This document shows, in pieces, positions 39,961 through 51,480 of a stretch of 62,000 bases of DNA. Under the pieces are notes generated by a model that saw only the letters and a program-made list of their open reading frames with translations, searched no databases and was not told the origin of the DNA. The stretch is taken from positions 1 through 62,000 of the forward strand of contig NW_019091587.1 of NCBI RefSeq assembly GCF_001949145.1, read 5' to 3'. Made by a program: the position numbers and the translations under genes. Source of the stretch: Acanthaster planci. Its lineage: Eukaryota; Echinodermata; Asteroidea; Valvatida; Acanthasteridae. How positions within the stretch are numbered: the stretch's first letter is position 1; every line of letters starts with the position of its first letter.

Positions 39961-41107
39961 CTGTATCTGGCGATGGGGTTACCTTTGGGGAGTTTTACAT
40001 GCTTTGCGATATCACAAGTACCCGTAACTGTCCCCCAAACTCACCCCCTCTCTCATTATATTACAACAAAAAATGTCTACCTCTTTGGGGACATGGTCTC
40101 AATTGCCTCCCCCCTCCCGGATCCACCAATGGATACACACATATTCAGTGTGATTACATAATAGATGCAAAATATTACATCACACAAAGTGCAGCCATAT
40201 GACAGACTATCCATTACCTTGCATTCATAAATACATGTATCTCAGTTTCCCTATTCAACAACACCCAACGTGGTTGAGTACTAATATTTGATAATAATGC
40301 CCACTGTGTAAAAACACGCTGGAACCTGGATACAAGACAAATTAATCCATTCCTATTGGTCAAGAGTCTGTGGGCACCGCAACACGTACATGTAGAACTC
40401 ACCATGCCGACATGAGGTCCATATAAGCACATTCTTCTGAACTATGATACTTGCACAAGGAATATACCACAAAATGGACGGGGGTGTTTGGGAGAATGAA
40501 AGTAAAATTCTTGAAAAAGTCCCCGCAAGTTTATCATATATTGACTTCTCTTGACTCTTTGACTGACATAATGTTTACGAATGGGAATAAATACATGTGT
40601 GTGCTCCAGCAGTCTTAAACTAACGTTCAAGACCAGATCAGGAGAATGAACACTGACAATGCCCTCGCCTGCAGCTCAGCCATTAGTCACGTCCATTCTC
40701 CATAGCAGGTCTCAAATGCACACTTAAGACTGACAAAGCTCATATTTATTCCCTTTTTAGTACATGTTCATTTTGCACAATTTATGTTTCATTTAAAGTA
40801 TGGTTTACACAGCAATTAACATACTTAAATACTAGTTATTACACGAGCGCAAGTGGAACACGGAGTAAGGTGGTGCATCTGTGTCCTATACATGCCACTC
40901 GGCCAAATACAGGACACAGACACAAACATTTCCCTGTGCAGGACAAATATAAAAGGAGTAAGTCCACCGTAACAACTCTAATGCCATAAATTTGAGGGGG
41001 AATAAAAAGCAGCACAAAAAATTGGCATTGTTGCTCTGAGCTAAGTAGGCGACCTGGGAAAGTTTGCCTCACAGCAAAGGCAGGCAAGGACATTCACAGG
41101 GTATGGC

Positions 41108-41555
41108 CAGGGCTCAATTTACAAAAAAAAGTGGCATGCACTGGTGCATGTAGACCAAAAAACCTACATGAACATGCACCAGGAAAAACCTACATGCACC
41201 AGGAAAAACCTACATGCACCATAATTTTGCGAATATCGGTAGGCCTAACGCATATTCCTGTATATAGAAAGTTAAGGATTATAAGCCAAAAGAAAAGGTT
41301 AGGTGTGTAGGTGTATTATGAATCTGCTGCGAGGAATGGGAGAAAGACATAACACGTTCGTACACTATCTGGTCCAGAATTCAACAAACGTTATTCTTAT
41401 TCTCGCTTATTGGTAAATATGCAGGAAATAAGTATTTTGATGGTTAAAATGTTATATGCACGTTGTGCATGCTCAATAAAAAAGCTATGTGCACATAGCA
41501 AAAATCTACATGTACATGCACTGGTACATGCATGCACCGGGTAAATCGAGCCCTG
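41108..41555. mobile_element. hAT-type MITE with 8-bp target-site duplication
   Basis: Terminal inverted repeats CAGGGCTCAATTTAC (left) and GTAAATCGAGCCCTG (right) bound 448 bp. The flanks GGTATGGC (41100-41107) and GATATGGC (41556-41563) match at 7 of 8 bases, the duplication size expected for hAT elements. The inside holds 20-bp tandem copies (41181-41220) and palindromic GCATGCACTGGTGCATG-type subterminal repeats. There is no transposase. Confidence 0.85.
41181..41220. repeat. Two 20-bp tandem copies inside the hAT MITE
   Basis: The unit AGGAAAAACCTACATGCACC is repeated exactly twice, and a related partial copy lies just upstream. Subterminal repeats like this often serve as transposase binding sites in hAT elements. 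Confidence 0.8.
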
Positions 41556-43840
41556 GATATGGCAAACAATATGGCTACTGATATCACCCTTTATTGTCCT
41601 ATTTTATAGGTGACAAATGTACTTACCTCTCTTATATTGCCCACTACATGTACATGTACATGGGCAGCCAAAGTTTGCAGAAATATTACCCTTGGCTGGT
41701 GTAATATTTAAACTCAAAATGTATGCACATGTACACAAGTACTGTACATGTGTCACTTGCCAAGTTGTTTTCAGAGTCATAGTTGCATTCAGTATTATAA
41801 ACTGGTTGTTTTTATAATTTATATTTCTTTAATTTGATAGCTGCATTAGCATTAGATATTTTTAATCTTGGTAAACTGTTCTTTTCCTTTTAATGTCCAG
41901 CCACAGCATTAACAGCCCGTGGTAGGCACAAAATTGGCTGTAATGTATGAAGAGCAGAGGGTAGCTACTGGTACAGGGGCATAATACGCGTACATGGTGT
42001 TTTATCATGACGCAAGGAATCTTGGTTATCATATTAATTTATTGCCGATAAAACTTCTCAAAATAACACAAGTAATAAAATATGCCAAAGTTTTGAGAAA
42101 CACTGGGAAAAAAAACGTTTTTCTTTTGTGTGTTTCTGTTTTGATTTTTGTTTCCTGTTTTGTTATGGGCCATCAGAAGTAGAGCCGTACAGGTACATGA
42201 ACAGGTAATGTTAGTCACGATACAATGTACATGTTCATGTACATGTACACTCACTGCATTGTTCGATTCACATGTAATTTCAAACACTACTAAGTCCACA
42301 ATGCTGCCTCCATGTGAGTATCACATCATGTATGTAAATAACATCTAACACATATGTACAATGAAACTTTTCATTCTTCAAAACTCTTTGAATTTGTGAA
42401 AAAAAAGAAGAAAAATAAATGACACAATGACTCAGTGAACTCTAGATCATTCTCAAGCAGTGGCTTCCATGCCTTGCGTATTATTTGGATTCACCCCAGG
42501 GGTACCCCTACCGGTAGTACGTGTACTATGTAGCCTGAGAAAGTTTTGAAAGAGTTCCATAACTTATTACGGACAATGCTTGATGCCCCTGTGCACAAAC
42601 CTATGAGATTTTCTCTGAAAATACCTCAGAGTTTTCTAAGTAAATGTTTGGGAATTTTCCTAGTTAAATTTCACTTTTTAGGACGTGTTATCACTTTCTA
42701 ATGACTGTTGTAACATATTAAGGGAAAATTAGTGTTGTCTGTATGTAGAACTCTGTCCACAAGTTTAATGGCTCTGAAAGAACTAGGCCTACCGGTAGCC
42801 CAGCCTAATGATCTGCATATTCGACTATGTGATATCAAAGGTCTGCGAATTAGGAGCACAACGAATAGCCAAATATGTTCGTGGGGTAACTGCATGATGA
42901 GGATGTTCCTTTTTAAAAGTTTGGACTAACGTTAGCGAATCACTCATCAGTCCTGTCAGCAGGACCAGTACCAGTACATGTACGGGTACGGTGCGAGTGG
43001 TCAGGTTTGCATGACTTCTTGACACTGACAGTTACCTGCGCTACTCGACATGCTCGATTTTTCCTATCTCAATGCTGCGTAATTTGTCGATATTCTGCCA
43101 TCAGTGGATAACCTACATGCGAGTAGGCCTATATTCCAAGATTTCCCATTCACCGTTGATGTAGCCCTGCCCGATCGTGCAGATTACTCGATCGTTTTTG
43201 CCCAGACAGACGGCAAGGACTACTGCTCTAACATGTCCATGCCTTGACCACTGATCACTTAACTATCCTGCCCTATGCATGCGGATCAAGAGAGGGATCA
43301 CTGCTTCGCACTAATCGCAGATGTCAACAAAGCTGTGGCCCTGTGCTACCTTACCTTGCCAATTGGTTACAAACTCGGTGTTAAAAATAACGTTAATCAA
43401 GCTGAGTAGTTCAAAATTACAACTTCAGCAAAAACATCGATGGCCTGCCCTGAGCACTGATGAGGTTGAAACAGCGAGAGTTCTCATCATATTAGCCAAG
43501 GAAATGGGACACGCGGCGGCCGGCGATAGACTGGCATGTTCTACAGCATTCCTCACTCACTCAAGGCTTGGCCGGCCGGCCCTGCCTATGACCTCAGTCT
43601 GAAGCAATTAAATTTCCACGGTAATCTGTGGTATGGTTATACACGTAGGATTGAAAGGAATGTGGACCCGAAAGGCAGTGGAAAACCAGTCATGTTTTGG
43701 ACAGCCCCTACGCTGTGTGCGCGCAGCGCCCTCTTATGCCTTGATAGTTTCCCCCTAAGGTGGGAGGGGTTCAAGTTTTTAATGGGGAGGGGCTTATCAA
43801 AGCCTTATTTTCTTGAAGATGGAGAAATAAAATAAGTAAA

Positions 43841-44194
43841 ATGAAGCTAAAAGGCATGTATATGCGTAACCTTAAGAAAAACGAAGACGCCTGTTCTGAT
43901 GATCAGAATGATATGTTTGTGAAAAAGGTTGGCATCGGCAATTACCATTATTTGGGGTTTGTCACTGGGGAGCGTCGTGGGCGTGATGAACCCCATAGCT
44001 CTCAGGATAACTGGCACTATGATTCAAAATATTCTATGTGCCCCGAATGGGTACAAAGAAACACGGGAAAATTATTCATATTGATATTATCTTATACAGT
44101 TGTTCCTCATCTAATCTTGGATATTACTATGCTTTGCTATGATATTTTTATGATTATTATACCGGCACTTATTTTATTTATTTTTGGGGTACTG
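43841..44194 (+). CDS. Unassigned exon candidate with two hydrophobic segments
   Basis: An open frame from an ATG with A at -3 to a strong donor (ACTG|GTGAGT at 44195). It has 118 codons and ends in phase 0; unspliced, the frame runs to 44272 (143 codons). The first 75 residues are polar. They are followed by two hydrophobic stretches suitable as membrane spans (LFILILSYTVVPHLILDI and IFMIIIPALILFIFGVLV). I do not recognise the family, and I found no convincing downstream exon. It could be a first coding exon of a membrane protein or a chance AT-rich frame. Confidence 0.25.
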
Positions 44195-44269
44195 GTGAGT
44201 ACCGTAAGTGAATTTGCTCCATTGTTCGTCAGTCACGCCGTTATCCAATGCATGTTTGGTGATATTTTT

Positions 44270-44516
44270 TAGTGAGCGGCGACTGACCGCGTCGCCCAAT
44301 AGCGCTGGCTCCGGGAGAAAGAAACACACGTCTATGCAGCGGCATGGCTGGGGGGGGCGGACCCCTATGAAAAATCGTCGACCCCTGTCGCCCCCACTTG
44401 ATGTGATCACGATTAAGTATATGTATATTTCCCAACGTCCAGTCAGCTTCCTCCTACCTTTAGCGTGAAGCCCCACCCCGTGCTCAGAATCCTGGCTACG
44501 CCGCTGCGTCTATGGG
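44270..44516. mobile_element. DNA-transposon fragment or MITE with CAGNGGCGTAGCCAGGATT-type end
   Basis: On the minus strand it begins GCAGCGGCGTAGCCAGGATT, a terminus I recognise as widespread in animal DNA transposons. It continues through a GGGG-rich body (GGGGTCCGCCCCCCCC) to about 44270. The opposite end is not clearly defined. There is no coding capacity. Confidence 0.4.
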
Positions 44517-46700
44517 ACATTGTAGCTCCAGGCCAATAGCTTCCATAGACACACACGTTATTTTCAGCAACAGCCAAAGCTTTTCGAATGATGGTCAGTG
44601 GAGCGTGTTCTGTTCCCGGCCATAAGGTGGGAGTGGTATGCCTCTAGCTGTTTTTTCTGCTTTCAGTTATAGTTGCCGTGTCCAAAACGGGGCTCCGGAG
44701 CTTGGTCTGGGTCTGTAGTTTAGGCTACTCGTTCCGCATATTTCAAATGGAGTGAAGACCTAGACCCAGCTCTTGACAACAGATTCGGACGCATTTCAGG
44801 ATAAAATTCAATCGACAAGCTGTGACCGCCTGCTTGCATGTTTGACCAATCGCTGTCCCCCATTTCAAACGTCATTAGCGTTTCCGAAACGTTAAATGCT
44901 GTAAAGTAGGACTTTCTATTTCATCAAACAAATCCAATTCACCCAAAAATGCAACCGTTGCATCCTTAACGAGTGATCTCATTTAAAAGTTTATTTACAA
45001 ATGCATATTTCAAAGAAATATTGAAGATGAACAGGGTAAATCGTAGAAATTTTATGCGCGAAGTAATACAGCTCGGGTTATGCGACGAAGACGCTTAGAC
45101 GAAGTGTAAAAAATCAAACTGTTATCTTCCCGCTCGTTTATTGACTCCAATCTCACTCCGCGGCTTGAACATCACCAAGAGTAGAAGTCTAACGGGGCGA
45201 GCGCACACAGAAAAAGCCTCGTGAGTCCTTCGGCTCAATTTGAATGAACTGACTTAACCGGCAGCAACAACAAATGACTCGCCAACTGTCGTCTTGACGA
45301 AAGTCCATCTCTTCAAACCGGTGTCGTCATCATTCTGTCTTTTTGCCATCATTGCGGATTTATCCAAATCATGGCCAAACCAACATCAGCAACGTGGGCA
45401 GACGGACTGAATTTGTCGGCGCATTCGAAAGCACGCAGCGTACTTCCGAGCGAGACCAAAAGACAATCTTGGATTTCATTGACTTCAGATATCTTTTTAA
45501 TACGGACTCCGTCATTCTTGTCGTTGGAACTTTAATTGGACAACACCAGTACCAAGCTGGGGCTTACGAATTTAATGTAGTTCGTTTCATGTTGAGCTGC
45601 AGTAGAACTCCAAGCGAATAAATTTTTGAAGAACTTTGTGGACTTTTGTGAGCATGTTGGGTCTCGGTTTGCAACGAATAACATTAAAAGGTTGTTTTGC
45701 AAAGGTGCAAAAAGAAAGAACGGAAAAAACAGCTTGGGTAAGTCTGATAACATACAGAGCAAGAGGTGAGTGAAACTGAACGCAGGGCTGAGGCAAATGA
45801 AAAATGTCTTTTTTTGTGTGTGATAGGCGTGACTTCTTTTTTAGATTTTTTAGGGAAGGCCTTCCAATTTTCGATACGAAAATGTGTCTTCGCACTGCTT
45901 TACCAACATTCTTTGTAATGCACATCATAAGGCGACCTGGTTGAATCTTACAGTAACACTCCTGTATGTTTATGCAGCGGTTTTCTTTGTAAAAATGGGT
46001 AAGTATGGGTGAAGCCACGCTGATTTGTACTCTTCAGATAACCTAGAAACCTCACGTACACGTGTACGTACACGTACATGTACAGTACATGTATTGTACA
46101 TGTACATGGCTGGCACGTGGACTATAAACTAGTCAGCGTAGGTTAAAACACGCGCAACTTGGACAATGGGCGTGGCTATAATAGGCTCCGTTAATTCTAT
46201 TGGATAATAGCTTGAACTTAATTTGCATAGGTATGTGGCCAGGTGCAGAGTGCAATGGGCCGAAAACAATGCGCTTTCACGATCCTCTCGAGAAAAAAAG
46301 CACTCTTCAAAAGTTCGTTTACACTTCGTCTGACCATACGGGCAAAATCAGTTGGTTGTTAAAGAGGCCTCCTTGAAATTATTTATTTACTGGTAATAAT
46401 ATCAAGTAACACTTCTTAGTGTGTCAATTATGCAATAATAATTTCTAAAGTAGAATGTAATGTATGAACTTTTATTTTACACTATACTTGTGTAAGGCAG
46501 CATTCCAATGGAAAAAAACATCCCACACCGGCAGACATACTAGCAAATCGCCAGTTACCGAAAAAAACGTAGAAAACCACTGCTTTCAAATAAATAATGA
46601 AACAATAACTTCGAAATTGATGAAAGCAATAGTTGAAGAGCTTTTGCATTAAAGTTAATAATGTGTAATAACATAATATGGGCGGACGTTTTCTAGAACG
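44517..46700. other. Non-repetitive stretch without a supported gene
   Basis: Moderately CpG-rich between about 45.0 and 45.5 kb. A 92-codon plus-strand frame (45343-45621) has no recognisable similarity. A short (TACATG)n and (GTACGT)n cluster lies at 46053-46108. A promoter for the structured region downstream could be here, but no element can be pinpointed. Confidence 0.4.
46053..46108. repeat. (CGTACA)n/(TACATG)n simple repeat
   Basis: ACGTACACGTGTACGTACAC grades into TACATGTACAGTACATGTAT. It is the last strong cluster of this kind before the 46.7-54.9 kb island, which almost lacks them. Confidence 0.8.
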
Positions 46701-46707
46701 TGTATGG

Positions 46708-46724
46708 CAGTGCCTAGTGCACTG
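46708..46724 (+). ncRNA. Hairpin H1 of the CTGGT-loop family
   Basis: A perfect 6-bp stem, CAGTGC and GCACTG, with loop CTAGT. Strand is arbitrary. It is the most upstream member of a series of about eleven similar hairpins running to 51501. Confidence 0.45.
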
Positions 46725-46943
46725 TTTCATTAAGTTACAAGAGGAACAAAAGATATCAGGAGAAAATGCGACAGTCTAATGCAGTCGAAACTGTCACGGT
46801 CTTAGGTTCATTGGCACAATAATTATTCATTGGTTGAATGTCTATGTATAGCACTAATATTGAGGAGGTCCTGCTCTCAACACAGAAAGGAAATTCATTG
46901 TATAGACAAATGCCACATTTTGGTGCTTATATGATTAGAATTT

Positions 46944-46964
46944 GACAATGCCTGGTGCGTTGTC
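46944..46964 (+). ncRNA. Hairpin H2 of the CTGGT-loop family
   Basis: Stem arms GACAATGC and GCGTTGTC around loop CTGGT. Seven Watson-Crick pairs and one T·G pair make an 8-bp stem. The arms are identical to those of H5 at 49571. Confidence 0.5.
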
Positions 46965-47516
46965 GATTTCGGTTTTGAACTTGCATTGTAGTTACATGCA
47001 ACATGAAGCCATTTATGATAGGGGAAACAAATAACCATGGAGATCCCATGGAGTTCTATTGTTCCACATGGAGGTATTTCATTAATGGGGTAGGTTAGAC
47101 ACTAGGTAGGGAAGCAGCCAGAGCTTTTGCGTGCAATAAGCAGCGACGCCTAGCAGTTGCTTGCGAGAGAGAAAGTCCGAATAGGTGTGCGAGTGTGAGA
47201 AGGAAAAGAAATTGAATCCCTGAGTGTTAAATAACAATTATCGCATAGCTTCTGTGCGTCGGTTATCAAATTAGACGTTTATCGGGAATAAAGCAGATAA
47301 AAGAGATGGTAATAACACTTTCCACCTAATTTGAAGAAATATCCTAGAAAAAATAATCCCAATACATTACTGTCAAATTCAAGTAAATCTAAATGGAGTA
47401 GAAACAAAATCCAAGTGAAATTCGGTGAAGTGAAGTGTAAAGTTTCAATCCAACGTACGTCGAGTAAACCCAAAGTGAAAGTGAAGCCAAAGAAAGTCGA
47501 AATAAAGTCAAAACGC

Positions 47517-48008
47517 TCAAAGTCGGTCAGAGTCGGTTATAGTCAGAGTCAGTGTCAGAGTCAGAGTCGTCCGTGTCAGAGACGTTAGTCTTTTGTCAGT
47601 CAGTCATTTCAGTCGTCGATTCAGAGTTGTCAGAGTCCTCAGTCAGTCGTCAGAGTCGTCAGAGTCAGAGTCGTTTGTCAGTCTGTGTCGTCAGAGTCGT
47701 CAGAGTCAAAGTCCTCAGTCAGCCGTCAGATTCAGAGTCGTCAGTCAGAGTCGTCAGTCAGTCGTCAGAGTTGTCAGTCAGTGTCGTCAGAGTCGTTCAG
47801 AGTCGTCAGTCATTGTCGTCAGAGTCGTCAGTCAGAGTCGTCAGAGTTAGTCGTCTGTCACAGTCTTGAGTCGGTCGTCGGTCAGTCATTTGTCAGTCAG
47901 TCCTAGGAGTCGTCAGAGTCAGTGTCAGTTGTAGTCAGAGTCGTCAGAGTCAGTGTCGGTCGTTTTCAGAGTCGTTAGAGTTGTCAGTATGAGTCGTCGT
48001 CAGTTGTA
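47517..48008. repeat. (GTCAGAGTC)n minisatellite, about 490 bp
   Basis: Overlapping GTCAGAGTC, GTCAGTCA and TCGTCAGAG words continue without interruption, mainly with 9-bp and 6-bp periods. All three plus frames stay open for long stretches and give Ser/Arg/Gln-rich pseudo-proteins, because the repeat contains no stop codons in sense. It lies between hairpins H2 and H3. Confidence 0.9.
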
Positions 48009-49366
48009 AGAGAACGTAAAATCCGGTTTTAATGACTTTGAACAAAATAGATGTGTATTTGTATACAGACTACATAAATATGTATTTCTATTGCCGATAA
48101 TAATTTGCAAGGTGTTACGATTTATTCGTTGTAAAAGATACCTACAGCTGATGTTCCACCCATCTTTAAACCCAACTATATTAAAAAGATCTTGAAACAC
48201 AACGACGAGCAAATTGTGGGTGAGAATTATGATGCCTGATGAGTAATAGTGAATTTATTAAACCAGTGCCCATGCGAGCAGTGTCCATGCGAGCAGCGCG
48301 GAGCGAAGCATCACGTAGCGTTAGTTCACAGAGAGGAGGGCTAGGTTTGTTATCAGGTAAATAGGCTAATGTAGACAGAGAGCATGTATAATTTGTTAGG
48401 CATGAAAGGAAACCAAGGCATGGTTTTCATTACATTAAAGTTGAAACAAATATTAACTGACAGCTGTACTGTTTACACAGAAGAAAACTAGTAAGAATAC
48501 GTGCTTTGATATGATGGCAAGGGGAGTGATTTTTTTCTGCAAGGCAACTTTAGGCAACTTAAACGGACAACTCGTGTGAAACTGTAACGGTTTGTCTTCT
48601 GAAATTCCGCAGGTAATTAATGACATGGATATTGTCGGTTTTCCTATTCATTTAAATAATCATAATATATAATTTAAAAATAAATTCCTGAAGGTGGTGG
48701 TTTTGAAGATTTTTTTGCTTTCAGTTAAAACACCCTTTGACATTAAACAGTTTCAAAAGGGACCTGGCTTGTGTTAAAACATTCTAAGAACTTGATGAAA
48801 CAATCCATTGGAATCCTGTCCTCTAGGTAGCAGTTTTTCTGGTACTTAAATTGTTTCGTTTCAGTTTAGGATGTAACTTCAAACACTAACCGAGACCGAA
48901 AGACACCGAGACAGAAAAAGAGATGATGCATGCCCCCAAGCAAAAAAAATCTAAGATTCCGTCAGTTTATAATTGTATTAAATCATACATCAGTATTTCA
49001 GACGACACTGTTGAAAGACGATAGATGTACGACACTACAACACACCAAGTGGAAACTGGAAACTCAGTGATGAGATGGAGAAATATCGGCAGTAGCTGTT
49101 ACACTGCCTGACAGTCAGTAAAACTCAAGTTGTATAAATGAAACTTATGCAGTACTAACAGGTGGTAACGGCTTGAAACACGGAACCAGTCGCCTTATTT
49201 GAAGGAAAACGAGCTCTTGAAGAGGAAAAATTAAAGCTAAACCGACCACGTGTAAATGATTTTGTTTATTAAGTCGGCAGCACCGAATGTAAGGGGAAAC
49301 GGAAAAGGAACATGGATGCTGAACTTGGATAATTATACATATATTGGAACAACCAGCGATAAAGAA

Positions 49367-49387
49367 GGCAATGCCTGGTGCGTTGCC
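49367..49387 (+). ncRNA. Hairpin H3 of the CTGGT-loop family (copy A, first)
   Basis: Arms GGCAATGC and GCGTTGCC around CTGGT. Compared with H2, the second pair has changed from A-T to G-C on both sides, a compensatory change that keeps the stem. Confidence 0.55.
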
Positions 49388-49484
49388 CAACTTTATAGCA
49401 ATGCAGAGAGGCTTTCCTTAATTCTTTATAGTTGTATAAAGTTTCTGGGACCAACAGCAGTGATATCTTGCAGGTTACAACATC

Positions 49485-49505
49485 AACAATGCCTGGTGCG
49501 TTGTC
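49485..49505 (+). ncRNA. Hairpin H4 of the CTGGT-loop family (copy A, second)
   Basis: Arms AACAATGC and GCGTTGTC around CTGGT. The outermost pair is lost (A opposite C) and the inner pairs are kept. Confidence 0.5.
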
Positions 49506-49570
49506 CATAATGCAGGGACTATACATTCTAAAGTCGCTAGAAAAGGAATCAACGGCTGTACCCATCTGAT

Positions 49571-49591
49571 GACAATGCCTGGTGCGTTGTC
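49571..49591 (+). ncRNA. Hairpin H5 of the CTGGT-loop family (copy A, third)
   Basis: Arms GACAATGC and GCGTTGTC around CTGGT. The motif equals H2 although the flanks differ. Confidence 0.5.
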
Positions 49592-49629
49592 CCTTCTGAG
49601 ATCCTCGAGACGATATACTAATCCCCATT

Positions 49630-49650
49630 GACAGTGCTTGGTGCACTGTC
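49630..49650 (+). ncRNA. Hairpin H6 of the CTGGT-loop family (copy A, fourth)
   Basis: Arms GACAGTGC and GCACTGTC around loop TTGGT, a perfect 8-bp stem. Relative to H5 the A-T pair became G-C and the T·G wobble became T-A, again paired changes. Confidence 0.55.
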
Positions 49651-50967
49651 CTTTATATGAAGCTCAAAATATCAGGTTTAAGTGTCATGAGAGGCTTGGG
49701 GATTGCAACTTACATCCATGACCGTGCAGGAGAAGAAAATCCATTGTGATTTATCTTTGCAAAATGAGGATATTGCTATAGTTCTCGGTAGTTCCACGAT
49801 CGAGTAAAAACTTCCTTGCTGAAAAGACAAGATTGTAGAGCAGTAAATAGGCCTAACACCTTCAAGGAGTCTTCTGTGATGATATCGATTGAAAGACAAA
49901 CCGAATTAGTGTCGTGAAAGTATGCTGGGCAAAATCAAATCCAGTGTCCAAAAATACATTTGATAAAATAGTGCAAAACAATTTAGAAATGAGTTAACGC
50001 AGCCTGTATAGCCACTCTCACTGTCTTTCGGGATCCCGATTCATAATAGTTATTTCGACTCTGCTTTAGACGTGTATTTTATATTTACCTATTCGATTGT
50101 GTAAAGTAATTTTTTTTAACCATCGGTAATTATGTTCCTATACAAGCGAGTACGTGCGAGTGGTTACTTCTGTTTGAATAAGGTAACGAAAGCGAATTGA
50201 AAGGTAACGAGCGAGTATGAGTAGTGGACTAAAAATGAAGTCGGTAATCGGTATTGGAGCTGAACGGCATGTCAGCGACGTCGGTGGAAAGACAAAGTGA
50301 AAAGCTTTTCCAAAATGTAAATGAGCGAGGCGAGTATTGAAATTGTTTTACAGTGTATATAGGTTACGTCATGACACGAGAAAGATAAAACATGTTTTGT
50401 ACCCATATCAACATGGTTCCAAAGCATTGTCGGAGGAAGGTAACGAGCGCGTGCGAGGAGTGAATGAACTAATACTTCAAACCAGTTGTCCCTTGACGCA
50501 CAGACTAAGAACAGGTTGACCTGGGTGTGTTAAACAAATAAAATATTTGCAAGAAACGAAAGGCTATTTGAATACAATATTGTATCTGCAAAAAGGATAT
50601 ACTTACGCACTTCTGGGCGATGAATGTATTATTAATGACCAGAGAACAGAGATACACGACATTTACGGCAGAAACTAAAAGCACGATTATGGAGCGATCC
50701 CCGGTAGTGGCAGATACATTGTCCTTGTCAATAAATGTCAAAGTTGTAATTAAACGTAAGCACTAAATCAAGTCGTATGGCCCAGACAGTACATGGGAAA
50801 AATTCCATGAGGAGGAAAACGAAGTTCTTCTACTATAGGAAGAAACATCAAACTTTAATCAATGTCATTTTCACAGACGGTGATAAAGTTTATAATTGTA
50901 TAAAAGGAAAGCTTAAGATATCAGAGACGTTCACGACGATGTTATGCGTCAAGATCAAGATCAACGA

Positions 50968-50992
50968 AAGAACAATGCATGTGCATGTTCTT
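50968..50992 (+). ncRNA. Hairpin H7, divergent family member
   Basis: AAGAAC and ATGCA pair with TGCAT and GTTCTT around a 2-nt loop, with one bulged A, giving an 11-bp stem. It shares the CAATGC core with the CTGGT-loop hairpins and lies about 130 nt before H8. Confidence 0.4.
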
Positions 50993-51095
50993 GTTTATAA
51001 AGTGTATAAACTGGACAGTTGTTTGTAGGTTGCGACGAAGAAAGACCATGGAATAGTGATCTTGGATACAGACTGTTAACAGCTACAGTTAAGAT

Positions 51096-51118
51096 GGGCA
51101 ACGCCTGGTACTTTGCCC
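51096..51118 (+). ncRNA. Hairpin H8 of the CTGGT-loop family (copy B, first)
   Basis: Arms GGGCAA and TTGCCC form a perfect 6-bp stem around an inner CGCCTGGTACT. It is the positional counterpart of H3. Compared with it, one G-C pair has been added on the outside, and some inner pairs are lost. Confidence 0.5.
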
Positions 51119-51196
51119 TTCAACTGCCAAAACATACCAGAAATTCTTTCTCTGTTTCCGGAACCAGCGGCAGTGAATTCATCATTGGACAACGTA

Positions 51197-51217
51197 GACA
51201 GTGCCTGGTATGTTATC
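51197..51217 (+). ncRNA. Hairpin H9 (copy B, second), decayed stem
   Basis: GACAGTGC, CTGG, then TATGTTATC. It is the counterpart of H4. The stem relies on G·T wobbles and has two mismatches, so folding is doubtful. Confidence 0.35.
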
Positions 51218-51301
51218 CCTAATCCTAAGACTTTTGGCTGCAATTACAAAAGAAAGGACTGACGGCTGCATCAAACAAAGAGACTTATTACTACATCTAA
51301 T

Positions 51302-51321
51302 AACAATGCCTGTTGGTTGTT
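51302..51321 (+). ncRNA. Hairpin H10 (copy B, third), altered loop
   Basis: A 5-bp stem, AACAA and TTGTT, around TGCCTGTTGG. It is the counterpart of H5, with the loop expanded and the inner stem lost. Confidence 0.35.
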
Positions 51322-51480
51322 GCCATGGAGAGTACAACACCTATTTGAGCGTGAAAGCAGTGTCTTCGAGAGGAATGCAAAGAGATCATCTCCCTTGAGT
51401 ACACAGGGAGTATCTTAATTAACCGACAACGTCTTAATGTAATAATAGGCTTATTTCCGAAGCGATGTCGTAATACTAAT

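Larger units (their letters stand above)
36370..43840. other. Gene-poor stretch upstream of the PLEKHO-like start
   Basis: It is dominated by (TACATG)n clusters, the 39.7-kb dispersed repeat, a hAT-type MITE (41108-41555) and AT-rich unique DNA. CpG-containing words become denser around 43.1-43.7 kb, where a promoter or 5' non-coding exon could lie, but I cannot define one. No ORF here has recognisable protein similarity. Confidence 0.5.
48900..50700. repeat. Tandem duplication unit A (diverged)
   Basis: It matches unit B in order: AGTTTATAATTGTAT (48964 versus 50887), four hairpins (49367-49650 versus 51096-51501), GCAAAATGAGGATA versus GCAAACCGAGGATT (about 49757 and 51602), GCGAGTACG (50147 versus 52048), and TAATACTTCAAA versus TAATACTTGAAA (about 50471 and 52238). 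Offsets of 1.72-1.92 kb show small insertions and deletions. Confidence 0.6.

Noticed and set aside
47552-47906. Ser/Arg/Gln-rich open frames resembling SR proteins
   Set aside because: They are translations of the (GTCAGAGTC)n minisatellite. All three plus frames are open at once and there is no start context or flanking coding sequence.
46708-49650. Iron-responsive element reading of the CAGTGC-containing hairpins
   Set aside because: In an IRE, CAGTGN forms the loop above a 5-bp stem with a bulged C. Here CAGTGC is in the stem and pairs with GCACTG.
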